DNA of 64,000 bases from Cyclobacteriaceae bacterium (GTDB lineage: Bacteria; Bacteroidota; Bacteroidia; Cytophagales; Cyclobacteriaceae). Below the pieces are notes generated by a model. It saw nothing but the letters and a program-made list of their open reading frames with translations. It was not told the origin of the DNA and searched no databases. Shown one piece after another: positions 24,322 through 32,490 of this stretch (the stretch's first letter is position 1; the number at the start of each line of letters is the position of its first letter). Made by a program: the position numbers and the translations under genes. The DNA is taken from assembly GCA_016787725.1 (NCBI GenBank), contig JAEUTZ010000017.1:1-64000 (forward strand). Direction: 5' to 3'.

Positions 24322-25152
24322 ATGTCAGGAAGGATTGGTTTGATATTAGGAGCACTCTTATTCTCATCTGCCGGTCAGGTGTTTGCCCAGTTTAGAAATT
24401 CTGACGTGGACGAGTACATCGCCTCTGATCCGGCCACCATGCGCAGCCGGGTAACTGCCGATTTTGAATCTTACTTTTTTGTTGCTGAAGCCCGGCACTA
24501 TGCTATGCGATTTGGCTATGAATACGGACTCCAAAACGAAAAACATTTGTTTGGGATCTCGTTACCCTTTGTGCATGCCATTTATGCGGCTGACTTTGGT
24601 GGCTACGAAAACACCACCGGTGTGGGCGATTTGAAAATGCGGTATATGTTTGTGGCCTATCAGGATGATAACAGCCCCAGTGTGAAACGCGTGTCGGTTT
24701 ACTTTGAAGCCACGGCTCCAACTGGAGAAGCTGCTCTGGGGCGAGGAGCGGGAGCCTGGGTGTATAAGCCTGGGTTTATTTATACATTCAGGCCCAGTCC
24801 TTATGTGTCGTTTTATCCGGAGGCGAAGTATCAGTTTTCGTTACAGGATGCCAATGCCTATGCAGGCGATGCACCCGATGCTACCGATCCGGACGTGGAC
24901 GGCCGCATCCGGAATCTGGTGCTGGCCTTGCCGGTGGTGGTAACGGTGAGCGATTGGAACGGTTGGGCCGGATTAAACGCTACCTATATCCAATCTTTTA
25001 CAGAAGAAACGTATTACCTCTTCCTACGCCTTGATTTTGGGACCATGATTGGACAAAAAACATCTGCTGCACTGAACATCTCCAAATTCATCGCAGGCCA
25101 ACCGCGGCTGGACGTATTGGTACAGGCTAAGTTTCAATTCTTTTTACGTTAG
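24322..25152 (+). CDS. Outer-membrane beta-barrel transporter-like protein
   Basis: A 276-residue protein with a signal peptide (MSGRIGLILGALLFSSAGQV, cleaved near FAQ). The rest is a series of amphipathic strands ending in a C-terminal aromatic residue pattern (VLVQAKFQFFLR), with RFGYEYGLQNEKHLFGISLP and GVGDLKMRYMFVAYQDD resembling the phenol-degradation MetA-like and related transporter barrels. It most likely sits in the outer membrane. A passive channel or porin role is inferred from the fold; no substrate is indicated. It stands 51 bases after the sarcosine oxidase-like gene and could be co-transcribed. Confidence 0.7.
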   Translation: MSGRIGLILGALLFSSAGQVFAQFRNSDVDEYIASDPATMRSRVTADFESYFFVAEARHYAMRFGYEYGLQNEKHLFGISLPFVHAIYAADFGGYENTTGVGDLKMRYMFVAYQDDNSPSVKRVSVYFEATAPTGEAALGRGAGAWVYKPGFIYTFRPSPYVSFYPEAKYQFSLQDANAYAGDAPDATDPDVDGRIRNLVLALPVVVTVSDWNGWAGLNATYIQSFTEETYYLFLRLDFGTMIGQKTSAALNISKFIAGQPRLDVLVQAKFQFFLR

Positions 25153-25218
25153 GAATGCTGACGGAAGTCATAGGCATTCTGGCAATCTAAAAGTATCTTT
25201 AGGTAAATATCCTGCTGT

Positions 25219-26052
25219 ATGAAAAAAATCCTGGTACCCTGCGATTTTACCACCACCGCCCTGCAGGCCTTTCGGTTTGCCTGCGACATTGCCGCTAAAA
25301 GTAAAGGTGAAGTTTTTGTATTGAATGTGGTGGAAGTTCCCCATATGCCAAATTCTGTTTTTGTTCCCGTGAAAGGCTACGAAGCAGATTTTCTGAAGGA
25401 ACGGAAGACCAAGGTGAAGAACCATTTTGACAAGATGTGTGCGAAGTGGGGTGGGAAAGTGAAGGTTAGCCTGATCACCGATTTCGGCTCGGTAAGCAGC
25501 ACGATCTACAAGCACATTGACAAGAAACGCATTGATCTGGTGGTGATGGGTACGCACGGTGCGAGTGGGGTACGGGAGTTTACGGTAGGCTCCAATACCG
25601 AAAAAATTGTGCGGCAAGCCCCGGTGCCGGTGATCTCGGTACACACAGCATCCAAATTAGCTTCCATTAAGCATCTCATCTTCCCAACGCGACTGGATTT
25701 AACGGATACCCGGTTAGTTAAGGCCGTGAAAGAATTGCAGCAATTCTGCAAGGCCACGTTGCAAGTAGTCTACGTAAATACCCCCTCTACATTTTTACGC
25801 GATGTGGAGGTGGAAAAAAATATCCTGCAGTTTGTAGCGGAGCATCAATTGAAGAATTGTAATGTGCACATCTACAACGACTACAATGAGGAGAGCGGGA
25901 TTCAGAACTTTGCCGCCAAGTTCAAAGGCAAGATGATTGCCATGGGTACCCACGGCCGCAAAGGCATCAATCATTTTATGAGTGGCAGCATTGCCGAAGA
26001 CCTGGTCAATCACATCGATTGCCCCGTCTGGACGATGGCGGTGAAGCGTTAA
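25219..26052 (+). CDS. Two-domain universal stress protein
   Basis: A 277-residue cytoplasmic protein made of two Usp domains. Each has the ATP-binding pattern G-x2-G-x9-G-(S/T): GTHGASGVREFTVGSNTEK in the first domain (about residues 112-130) and GTHGRKGINHFMSGS in the second (near residue 240). The opening KKILVPCDFTTTALQAFRFA is typical. Such proteins appear in stress or stationary phase and bind ATP. The upstream TATCTTTA (25194-25201) is a plausible -7 element. The stop codon overlaps the 3' end of the convergent NrtR-like gene by four bases. Confidence 0.9.
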   Translation: MKKILVPCDFTTTALQAFRFACDIAAKSKGEVFVLNVVEVPHMPNSVFVPVKGYEADFLKERKTKVKNHFDKMCAKWGGKVKVSLITDFGSVSSTIYKHIDKKRIDLVVMGTHGASGVREFTVGSNTEKIVRQAPVPVISVHTASKLASIKHLIFPTRLDLTDTRLVKAVKELQQFCKATLQVVYVNTPSTFLRDVEVEKNILQFVAEHQLKNCNVHIYNDYNEESGIQNFAAKFKGKMIAMGTHGRKGINHFMSGSIAEDLVNHIDCPVWTMAVKR

Positions 26053-26747
26053 GAATTTTTGAAGCTGTAAAGATAGGGCGCCTTATGCGCCTTGCCAGAG
26101 TAGTGTTTCTCATGCCGTTCTAATAGCTCCAGACTAAGCATCCTTCGTTGAAAGGAGGTGCGCCTTAGCGGAGCACCTAAAATCGATTCATACACCCGTT
26201 GAAGTTCATTCATCGTGAATCGGGGAGGCAACAGATTTCCACTCATCAACTTGCGATCCAGATTATCCCGCAACGTTTGAAGTGCCTTCTTTACAATTTC
26301 CTGATGATCCAGAATGAGCGCAGGCAGTTTATCAATCGCATACCACCTGCACGAGTCGGAGAGGGCATCGGGTGTGGGAACTACTTCCGTGTAATTGATG
26401 AGCGCATAATAGGCCACTGAAATGAAGCGATCCAATAGCCAGTGATAATCTCCGTCAGGTTCATGTCCATTGGCGATTAATATAGTGCGCATAATTTCAG
26501 GTTGGTACCGGGCCCGGGAACCAAACGTATGAAACTGCTCCAGGAAAATGTGATCCAGACCAGTGCGTTCTTTCAATCCCCTTCGCACCGCATCTTCCAG
26601 ATCTTCCTGGATTTTTACAAACCCCCCCGGTAAGGCAAACATTCCGGTATTGTGATACTCCATAATCAGGATCTTGAGCTCACCGTCTGAGTATCCCAAA
26701 ATCACGGAGTCATAAGCAATGTGGGGTAGATAATCTGCTGCTTTCAC
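26049..26747 (-). CDS. NrtR-like transcriptional regulator with degenerate Nudix domain and winged helix
   Basis: A 232-residue protein with a Nudix-fold N-terminal domain (residues ~15-150) and a winged-helix C-terminal domain (residues ~165-225, LQRVYESILGAPLRRTSFQR). The Nudix box reads GFVKIQEDLEDAVRRGLKER: two catalytic glutamates are replaced (Gly and Arg), so hydrolysis is unlikely and ligand sensing more so. Such regulators respond to NAD-related or sugar metabolites. The start is a GTG. It diverges from the carboxylesterase gene, which it may control. A minus-strand TATTTTTG at 26761-26768 fits a -7 element. Confidence 0.85.
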   Translation of the reverse strand: MKAADYLPHIAYDSVILGYSDGELKILIMEYHNTGMFALPGGFVKIQEDLEDAVRRGLKERTGLDHIFLEQFHTFGSRARYQPEIMRTILIANGHEPDGDYHWLLDRFISVAYYALINYTEVVPTPDALSDSCRWYAIDKLPALILDHQEIVKKALQTLRDNLDRKLMSGNLLPPRFTMNELQRVYESILGAPLRRTSFQRRMLSLELLERHEKHYSGKAHKAPYLYSFKNS

Positions 26748-26760
26748 TATGTACTTTTTT

Positions 26761-26768
26761 CAAAAATA
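26761..26768 (-). promoter_or_regulatory. -7 promoter element for the NrtR-like gene
   Basis: On the minus strand the sequence reads TATTTTTG, a perfect match to the Bacteroidota TAnnTTTG -7 element, 14 bases before the GTG start. A matching TTTG at -33 is not evident, and the predicted leader would be short. The assignment rests on the consensus and position only. Confidence 0.45.
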
Positions 26769-26819
26769 AGTGGCATGTGTGGGATCTGCTAACTATTATT
26801 GTTACAAAATGAGACAATA

Positions 26820-28460
26820 ATGAAAAGAACAAATTATCTCACGCAATCATTACTCTTCATAGTAGGGATTAATGCATTGATTGTGAATGGTTTCGGCCAG
26901 GGTCAGGATGCCTTTCCCGTACAGGTTAAAATTGAGCAGGGACTAATTGAGGGCTTGTATGATACACGCAGCGGATTACAGCTGTATTTAGGAGTACCAT
27001 TTGCTAAGCCACCCGTTGGTGAATTGCGTTGGAAAGCCCCGCAACCGCTCGACAAATGGACTGGTGTGAAGGCTGTAAAAGCATTCGGTCCACGTCCCGT
27101 ACAGGCCGTAGTCTTTGGCGATATGAATTCACGTTCCAATGGTGTCAGTGAAGACTGTCTTTACTTAAATGTTTGGACCCCCGCCAAACGAAATACCACC
27201 GGCTTGCCCGTGTTGGTCTATTTTTATGGCGGAGGTTTTGTAGCAGGCGATGGCTCTGAACCGCGCTATGATGGTGCCAGCATGGCAAAGAAAGGGATCG
27301 TGGTGGTAACGGTTAATTATCGCCTGGGCTTGTTTGGCTTTTTCGCACATCCTGAACTGAGCAAGGAAGCACCCTACAAAGCTTCCGGTAATTACGGCTA
27401 TTTGGATCAGGCCTTTGCCTTGCAGTGGGTGCAAAAGAACATTGCTGCCTTCGGAGGCGATCCAAAGAAAGTAACCATCGCGGGTGAATCGGCAGGTTCG
27501 ATTTCAGTGAGTGCTCAAATGGTTTCACCTCTTTCTAAGAACCTGATTGCCGGAGCCATTGGTGAAAGTGGCTCAGGGATCAGCGCTTTAGCAGCAGTAC
27601 CTCTGGCAGAAGCAGAAAAGACGGGTGCCGACTTCGCTAAAAATGCCGGGTATACTTCCCTGGCTCAGTTGCGCGCTGCCAGCACACGCGAGTTGTATGA
27701 AGTCTATGCAGAATCCAGACGGTTTGGGTTTCCATCGGTGATCGATGGCTATTTTTTCACCAAGCGTATGGAAGACACCTTTGTTGCGAAAGAACAGGCA
27801 CAGGTTCCTTTGTTGGTGGGTTGGAACTCAGCCGAGATTCCGGGGATGGCCTTTATGCAAGGTCTACCCTATACCGAAGAGAATTTCATTAAGAAAGTAA
27901 AAGAGGCGTATCCCAACGATTGGGAAGAAGCATTGAAGTTATTACCGCACGCAAATGCAAAAGAGGTGGAGTGGTCCGCCACCAATTTAGCTTCCGATCG
28001 TTTCATCAGTTACAGCACCTGGAAATGGTTTGACCTTCATCGCAAGAATAGCAGTCAGCCTGTGTACCGGTATTTGTATAGCAAGTTGCGCCCCCCGATG
28101 GTGGACAAGTCGTTAGCACCCGGCCTGGCGGGGGGAACGACCTCAGCACAGGGAGCCCCGCAGTTTGTTCCCATTGGTGCCCCCCATGCCTGTGAGATCG
28201 AGTATTGCATGGGCAACCTCGCCTTAATCAAAGATTTTGCCTGGACGGCCGATGACTACAAAGTATCCGAGACCATGCAGAACTACTTTGCTAATTTTAT
28301 TAAAACGGGTAATCCGAATGGCGATAAATTGCCGGAATGGCCGGCTGTCAAACCAGACGACCAAAACCCACCGGTGATGGTTTTGGATACTGAATCGAAA
28401 GCTGTGAATTCAAAGGATGAAGCCCGGTATTTATTTCTCGATAAAATGACTAAGAAGTAG
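26820..28460 (+). CDS. Type B carboxylesterase, secreted
   Basis: About 546 residues from the ATG at 26820 (an upstream TTG in frame is less likely). A signal peptide (MKRTNYLTQSLLFIVGINAL) precedes the mature domain. It shows the type-B hallmarks: oxyanion-hole YFYGGGFVAG, nucleophile elbow GESAGSIS, EDCLYLNVWTP, and late GAPHACEIEY with the triad histidine. It hydrolyses carboxylic esters in the periplasm or outside. It has its own terminator at 28482-28510 and is divergent from the NrtR-like regulator, which may respond to the ester products. Length is normal for the family. Confidence 0.9.
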   Translation: MKRTNYLTQSLLFIVGINALIVNGFGQGQDAFPVQVKIEQGLIEGLYDTRSGLQLYLGVPFAKPPVGELRWKAPQPLDKWTGVKAVKAFGPRPVQAVVFGDMNSRSNGVSEDCLYLNVWTPAKRNTTGLPVLVYFYGGGFVAGDGSEPRYDGASMAKKGIVVVTVNYRLGLFGFFAHPELSKEAPYKASGNYGYLDQAFALQWVQKNIAAFGGDPKKVTIAGESAGSISVSAQMVSPLSKNLIAGAIGESGSGISALAAVPLAEAEKTGADFAKNAGYTSLAQLRAASTRELYEVYAESRRFGFPSVIDGYFFTKRMEDTFVAKEQAQVPLLVGWNSAEIPGMAFMQGLPYTEENFIKKVKEAYPNDWEEALKLLPHANAKEVEWSATNLASDRFISYSTWKWFDLHRKNSSQPVYRYLYSKLRPPMVDKSLAPGLAGGTTSAQGAPQFVPIGAPHACEIEYCMGNLALIKDFAWTADDYKVSETMQNYFANFIKTGNPNGDKLPEWPAVKPDDQNPPVMVLDTESKAVNSKDEARYLFLDKMTKK

Positions 28461-28481
28461 TTGATTACTAGCTGCTTGAAG

Positions 28482-28510
28482 AACCCGAGGAGCTTGCCTC
28501 GGGTTTTTTT
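28482..28510 (+). terminator. Intrinsic terminator after the carboxylesterase gene
   Basis: AACCCGAGG (28482-28490) pairs with CCTCGGGTT (28497-28505), nine perfect pairs with a six-base loop, followed by TTTTT. It is a textbook rho-independent terminator, 21 bases after the stop codon. Confidence 0.9.
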
Positions 28511-28520
28511 AGATCTCTTT

Positions 28521-28549
28521 TTTGCAATGCAAGAATAAGAGTAATTTTG
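28521..28549 (+). promoter_or_regulatory. Bacteroidota-type promoter of the JmjC-like gene
   Basis: TTTG at 28521-28524 and TAATTTTG at 28542-28549 are separated by 17 bases and match the -33 TTTG / -7 TAnnTTTG consensus of Bacteroidota sigma-A promoters. The -7 element ends 19 bases before the ATG of the JmjC-like gene, giving a leader of about 13 bases. It follows the upstream terminator directly. Confidence 0.65.
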
Positions 28550-28568
28550 CGGCTTAGAAGTAAGATTT

Positions 28569-29450
28569 ATGGCGCTCGATTTTCAGACTCCTGTACCCAT
28601 TGTAGACGGAACAACCATTACCCGGGAAGAATTTACAGAACAATACGCAAAACCCCAGAAGCCCGTGGTGTTGCGGGGCCTTTGGAAGCAATACCCGGCC
28701 TATACCAAGTGGACCATGGATTTTTTCAGACAAACCATGGGCAGCATTGAAGTGGGCCTATTCGGAAACCGGAAAGAAGATCTGTCCAAAACCCTGCAGG
28801 TACCCAATGCCGTGATGCGGTTTGATGAATATCTGAACCTGATTGAACGCGAACCGACTGACTTGCGGCTATTTCTGTTTCCCATCTTCAAACATCGACC
28901 TGAACTTCTGAAAGACTTTGATTATCCTAAGATCACGAGCGGTTATATCAAAGTGCCTTTCATGTTTTTCGGTCCGCCAAAATCCATTGTGAGAATGCAC
29001 CAGGACATTGACATGTGCAATGTGTACTTAACCCAATTCCACGGTCGCAAGCGGGTAGTTCTTTTCGCTCCCGATCAGTCGGATCTTCTCTATCGACTTC
29101 CCTTTAATGTTCACTCTACCGTGGATGTGGATAATCCGGATTATGAGGAATACCCGGGTCTGAAGTATGTAAAAGGTTCGAGTACCATCCTGGAGCATGG
29201 GGATACGTTGTTTATGCCCAGCGGTTACTGGCACCACATCGAATACCTGGAAGGCGGATTTGGATTGTCTGTTCGTACCCTCGCCCATACTCTGCCCATG
29301 AAGGTGCGGGGCGTTTATAATCTTACGATTCAACGCACCACGGATAACCTCATGCGCAAAATGAACGACAAGAAGTGGTTTGAGTACAAGAAGTCACTTG
29401 CGCGCGAGCGTGCGCAAAAGGCCATGAGCCGAATCGGATTACAGGCCTAA
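28569..29450 (+). CDS. JmjC/cupin-like 2-oxoglutarate-dependent oxygenase-type protein
   Basis: A 293-residue cytoplasmic protein of the cupin_8/JmjC type. The iron-binding facial triad is visible as HQD at residues 144-146 (IVRMHQDIDMCNVYL) and His222 or His223 in MPSGYWHHIEY, and the GRKRVVLFAP strand and EHGDTLFMPSGYWHH segment are characteristic of FIH-like hydroxylases. These use Fe(II), oxygen and 2-oxoglutarate to hydroxylate proteins or small molecules; the substrate is unknown. It has its own promoter and overlaps the convergent gene at 29439 by 12 bases. Confidence 0.85.
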   Translation: MALDFQTPVPIVDGTTITREEFTEQYAKPQKPVVLRGLWKQYPAYTKWTMDFFRQTMGSIEVGLFGNRKEDLSKTLQVPNAVMRFDEYLNLIEREPTDLRLFLFPIFKHRPELLKDFDYPKITSGYIKVPFMFFGPPKSIVRMHQDIDMCNVYLTQFHGRKRVVLFAPDQSDLLYRLPFNVHSTVDVDNPDYEEYPGLKYVKGSSTILEHGDTLFMPSGYWHHIEYLEGGFGLSVRTLAHTLPMKVRGVYNLTIQRTTDNLMRKMNDKKWFEYKKSLARERAQKAMSRIGLQA

Positions 29451-30056
29451 CGATTTCCAGACGCTGTGGTGAAATTCTGAAATTGCTTTAGTGTGCAAAG
29501 CAGGGTAGAGGATCGTGTCGCGAAAGCGCGAGTTACTCTTATATAAAGTTAAATGGGAGATTTCAGTTTGGCCTTCCTGAGTCTCCTTGAATCGAATCCA
29601 TTGTGAGCCCACGGAAGCACCTCCAGCCATATAACACAATTTAATTAGTTTTTCATTGTGATTTACTTCCGCTACTTCATGTGCCACAGCAATGTTTAAA
29701 ATCCCCGCCAGGATATTAAGATTTAGAATAATGATTTGCCCTCGCTCTAATTCGGAATAGGGATCGTTCAGGTAACTGACGGTTCGTTTGCGTCTGGAAA
29801 ACTGAAGTCCAAAACTAACCATGGTTCCATGCCAGGCATCGCGCGGGTGAATGGTAACGTAAGCTTTCCAAACCTGTTCAATCGGAAGGGGCACCGTAAA
29901 CGTGCGGTGATGTTTTCGGTAGGTTGACTCTTCCTCCTGAATAAAGCATACGGGACTAAACAAATCAAATCCCTCAGGAGAATTCAACTGATTTGTTTGA
30001 ATGAACTTCTTGACTTTCGGTTGCCGGACTTTATTCAAATCAATAAAAACATTCAT
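29439..30056 (-). CDS. Unrecognised 205-residue protein, possibly SRPBCC-like
   Basis: A cytoplasmic protein with mixed alpha/beta composition. The segments HRTFTVPLPIEQVWKAYVTI near residue 50 and AVAHEVAEVNHNEKLIKLCY near residue 120 have the strand-helix-strand rhythm seen in SRPBCC (START-like) ligand-binding folds and in DUF1990-type proteins, with a C-terminal helix LHTKAISEFHHSVWKSLG. That assignment is tentative and no motif decides it. Its 3' end overlaps the JmjC-like gene by 12 bases. Confidence 0.5.
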   Translation of the reverse strand: MNVFIDLNKVRQPKVKKFIQTNQLNSPEGFDLFSPVCFIQEEESTYRKHHRTFTVPLPIEQVWKAYVTIHPRDAWHGTMVSFGLQFSRRKRTVSYLNDPYSELERGQIIILNLNILAGILNIAVAHEVAEVNHNEKLIKLCYMAGGASVGSQWIRFKETQEGQTEISHLTLYKSNSRFRDTILYPALHTKAISEFHHSVWKSLGL

Positions 30057-30249
30057 AGGTCTTTCGCATTACAAAGTTAGCCATCCAGGGTATTTTTCCC
30101 GGCTCCAATTGACTAAGGTCTATGCTGGTAAAGATAATCGTTGCCGCTATCGAATCAACTTCGAAACATTGATTTTATAAGGTCCATCTAAATCGGATTT
30201 ACACATCAGAGGAAATTGAGTATCTTCGTTTAACCACTTCAATACCATT

Positions 30250-31251
30250 ATGGTTAGAATCACGTTCACCATTGGAATAATATTTCAGTTTCTCACGATT
30301 CATGAAGGATGGTCGCAAACCTGTGTTACCGGCACCCTGGCAGTACCGGCAAGTGCGTATTTGAAAACCCGGGGGCCCGAAAAATCAATTACCCAACTCC
30401 ACGCAGCTTCCATTGAATCATTACGCTCCACACCGGCAGTCCGCCCACTTCCGGCAGATAGTGTAAAGCGACTAACTACTCCCGATAAGGTCAAAATCAA
30501 TGTCTATAGGCACGCACCAGGCAACCTGCCGGTGATCATCAATTTTCATTCGGGTGGATTTGTGACGCCATTAACACCCGGCATGGAGCGGGAAGCCTGG
30601 CGGTTGGCAAGGAAACTAAATGCGGTTGTGTTTGATGTTGATTATCGCGTGGCTCCGGAATTTAAGCACCCGGCAGCGGTCAATGATGCCTATCAGGCCT
30701 TGTTATGGGTGCAAGAGCATGCCCATGAATTTGGGGGGATAAAAGATCAGATCTTCTTGGTAGGTCAGGATGCAGGCGCCACCCTGGCCGCACTGACTGT
30801 TACAAAAGCAAAGCAAGCCGGGAAGCACGAATCCATCAAAGGCATTGTCATGATCTGTCCGTTTGTTGATAATCCAATGGTCAGCTACTACGGTTCGATG
30901 GAAGATAATGCAACCGGATATGGACTCACTAAAGATCTTACGCAATTCTATTTTCAATCCTACCTCGATAAGCCGCTCTGGTTTACAGGGCATGCCGAAA
31001 TCTGGCCTATTTATAATAAGGATTTCAATGGCTGGCCACCGGCCCTCATTGTTACCACTGAGTTTGATGTGTTGCGTGATGAAGGTATCGCGTTTGGCAA
31101 AAAACTAGAACAAGGCGGCAATCGGGTTTCCATAAAATGTTATCCGCATCAACTGCATAATTTTGCCGGTCTCTCAGCTTCTTCGGAAGAAGTTTCACGC
31201 GTACATGAACTTATTCAAGAGTTGATGTCACAGGCCAGCCCCAAAAAATAA
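30250..31251 (+). CDS. HSL-type alpha/beta hydrolase with Asp in the nucleophile position
   Basis: A 333-residue protein with a signal-peptide-like start (MVRITFTIGIIFQFLTIHEG). The fold is that of hormone-sensitive-lipase-type esterases: INFHSGGF takes the place of the HGGG oxyanion loop, DVDYRVAPEFKHPA and PALIVTTEFDVLRDEG match family blocks, and the catalytic-His region is YPHQLHNFAG. The elbow normally reads GDSAGG; here it is GQDAGA, so residue 174 is Asp instead of Ser. A classic serine esterase is thus unlikely. Either it is inactive or it uses the Asp, as haloalkane dehalogenases and epoxide hydrolases do. The gene precedes the YkvI-type transporter by 22 bases. TATCTTCG at 30221-30228 is a plausible promoter element. 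Confidence 0.8.
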   Translation: MVRITFTIGIIFQFLTIHEGWSQTCVTGTLAVPASAYLKTRGPEKSITQLHAASIESLRSTPAVRPLPADSVKRLTTPDKVKINVYRHAPGNLPVIINFHSGGFVTPLTPGMEREAWRLARKLNAVVFDVDYRVAPEFKHPAAVNDAYQALLWVQEHAHEFGGIKDQIFLVGQDAGATLAALTVTKAKQAGKHESIKGIVMICPFVDNPMVSYYGSMEDNATGYGLTKDLTQFYFQSYLDKPLWFTGHAEIWPIYNKDFNGWPPALIVTTEFDVLRDEGIAFGKKLEQGGNRVSIKCYPHQLHNFAGLSASSEEVSRVHELIQELMSQASPKK

Positions 31252-31273
31252 TCGTCAATCGGTTCATCCCCTG

Positions 31274-32377
31274 ATGCACTATCTGAAGCGAATCTTTCTA
31301 CCGGGGATCATCCTGCAATCGGTATTAATTGGTGGTGGCTATGCCACCGGACGCGAAATCGTAGAATATGGCGCCCGTTTTGGAGCGGGTGGCTGGATCT
31401 GCGGATTGGCTATCTTCTTTGGGTTCTCGTTAATGTCGATGCTTTCGATTGAGGTTTGCCGGCAGTGGCATGTGTATGACTATAAATCCTTGCTCAAGAA
31501 AATGATTGGCCAAGGTTGGATCGTGTATGAAATTGTTTATCTATTGGGGGCCATACTGACAATCGCGGTGATGGCCTCGGCAGCGGGTGAAATCCTAAGT
31601 ATAACGTTGGGATTCCCCAAATGGGTGGGAGTCGTGTTGATTGTGGTGTTGGTGGGATTTTTAAATTACAAGGGCGAAGCGGTGATCGCCAAACTGGAGA
31701 CTGTGGGAACGGTCGCTCTATTCGCAGCCTATTTCGTATTCGCCTATGTGGTGATAACGAATCGTGGCAATGAAGTGATGGCTGTCTTTAATTCATGGAA
31801 TACCGACTATCAACCGACCCCTCCGGCCATGGGTATGTTGTTGTGGACCGGCATCCTCTATGTGGGCTATAATCTGGGCGTTTATCCGGCATCTTTCTTT
31901 ACGTTCAAGGGGATCCGTTCGACACGGGAGAGCATTCTGGCAGGCGCCATGGCAGGCATGTTGATGACCATTCCCTGGTTCTTAACTTATTTTGCCTTCA
32001 TGGGTTATTATCCGGATCCTTCAGTGATTGGCGCATCGGTTCCCTGGTTAGTGATCCTCAAGAATTTTCATCCGCTACTCATTGTCATTTTCGGAATCGT
32101 GGTGGGTTGGACATTGGTTGAGACCGCCACCGGAATGATTCATGCATTCATTAGCCGGATTGAAGTGGAAATTCATGCCAGACAAGGAGTACCGGTTAAA
32201 AAAATAGTTAAAGCTGGTATTTCAACGGTCGCCTTGTTATTAGCACTTCTTCTGGCCCAGGTAGGCATCATCGATCTGGTAGCCAAGGGTTACATGCTGA
32301 TGGCCTATGCCATGATTGCGGTATTTGGCATTCCGTTGCTGTATTATGGACTTCAATTTTTCAAGAGTAAGAATTGA
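31274..32377 (+). CDS. YkvI-family membrane transporter
   Basis: A 367-residue integral membrane protein with about ten helices, of the YkvI group within the amino-acid/polyamine transporter superfamily. The first helix carries the signature GGGYATGREIVEYGARFG, the family's unwound-helix region for ion and substrate binding. The loop LKNFHPLL and the C-terminal helices are also as expected. Substrates of YkvI-type proteins are unknown. It begins 22 bases after the HSL-fold gene, so they may be one operon and the transporter may handle the hydrolase's substrate or product, which is inference. Confidence 0.75.
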   Translation: MHYLKRIFLPGIILQSVLIGGGYATGREIVEYGARFGAGGWICGLAIFFGFSLMSMLSIEVCRQWHVYDYKSLLKKMIGQGWIVYEIVYLLGAILTIAVMASAAGEILSITLGFPKWVGVVLIVVLVGFLNYKGEAVIAKLETVGTVALFAAYFVFAYVVITNRGNEVMAVFNSWNTDYQPTPPAMGMLLWTGILYVGYNLGVYPASFFTFKGIRSTRESILAGAMAGMLMTIPWFLTYFAFMGYYPDPSVIGASVPWLVILKNFHPLLIVIFGIVVGWTLVETATGMIHAFISRIEVEIHARQGVPVKKIVKAGISTVALLLALLLAQVGIIDLVAKGYMLMAYAMIAVFGIPLLYYGLQFFKSKN

Positions 32378-32443
32378 AGTTTTGTAACCTTTTGCCGACA
32401 ACTATCTTATTTACTAGAAGGCTCCATGTAGTGAAAATGAAGT

Positions 32444-32472
32444 TTTGGGTATTCGATGATTTTGTATTTTAG
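32444..32472 (+). promoter_or_regulatory. Promoter of the AsmA-family gene
   Basis: TTTG (32444-32447) and TATTTTAG (32465-32472), separated by 17 bases, are a close match to the Bacteroidota -33/-7 pair (last two bases AG instead of TG). The -7 element ends 18 bases before the ATG at 32491. Confidence 0.5.
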
Positions 32473-32490
32473 AACGTTTGTTTATACACC

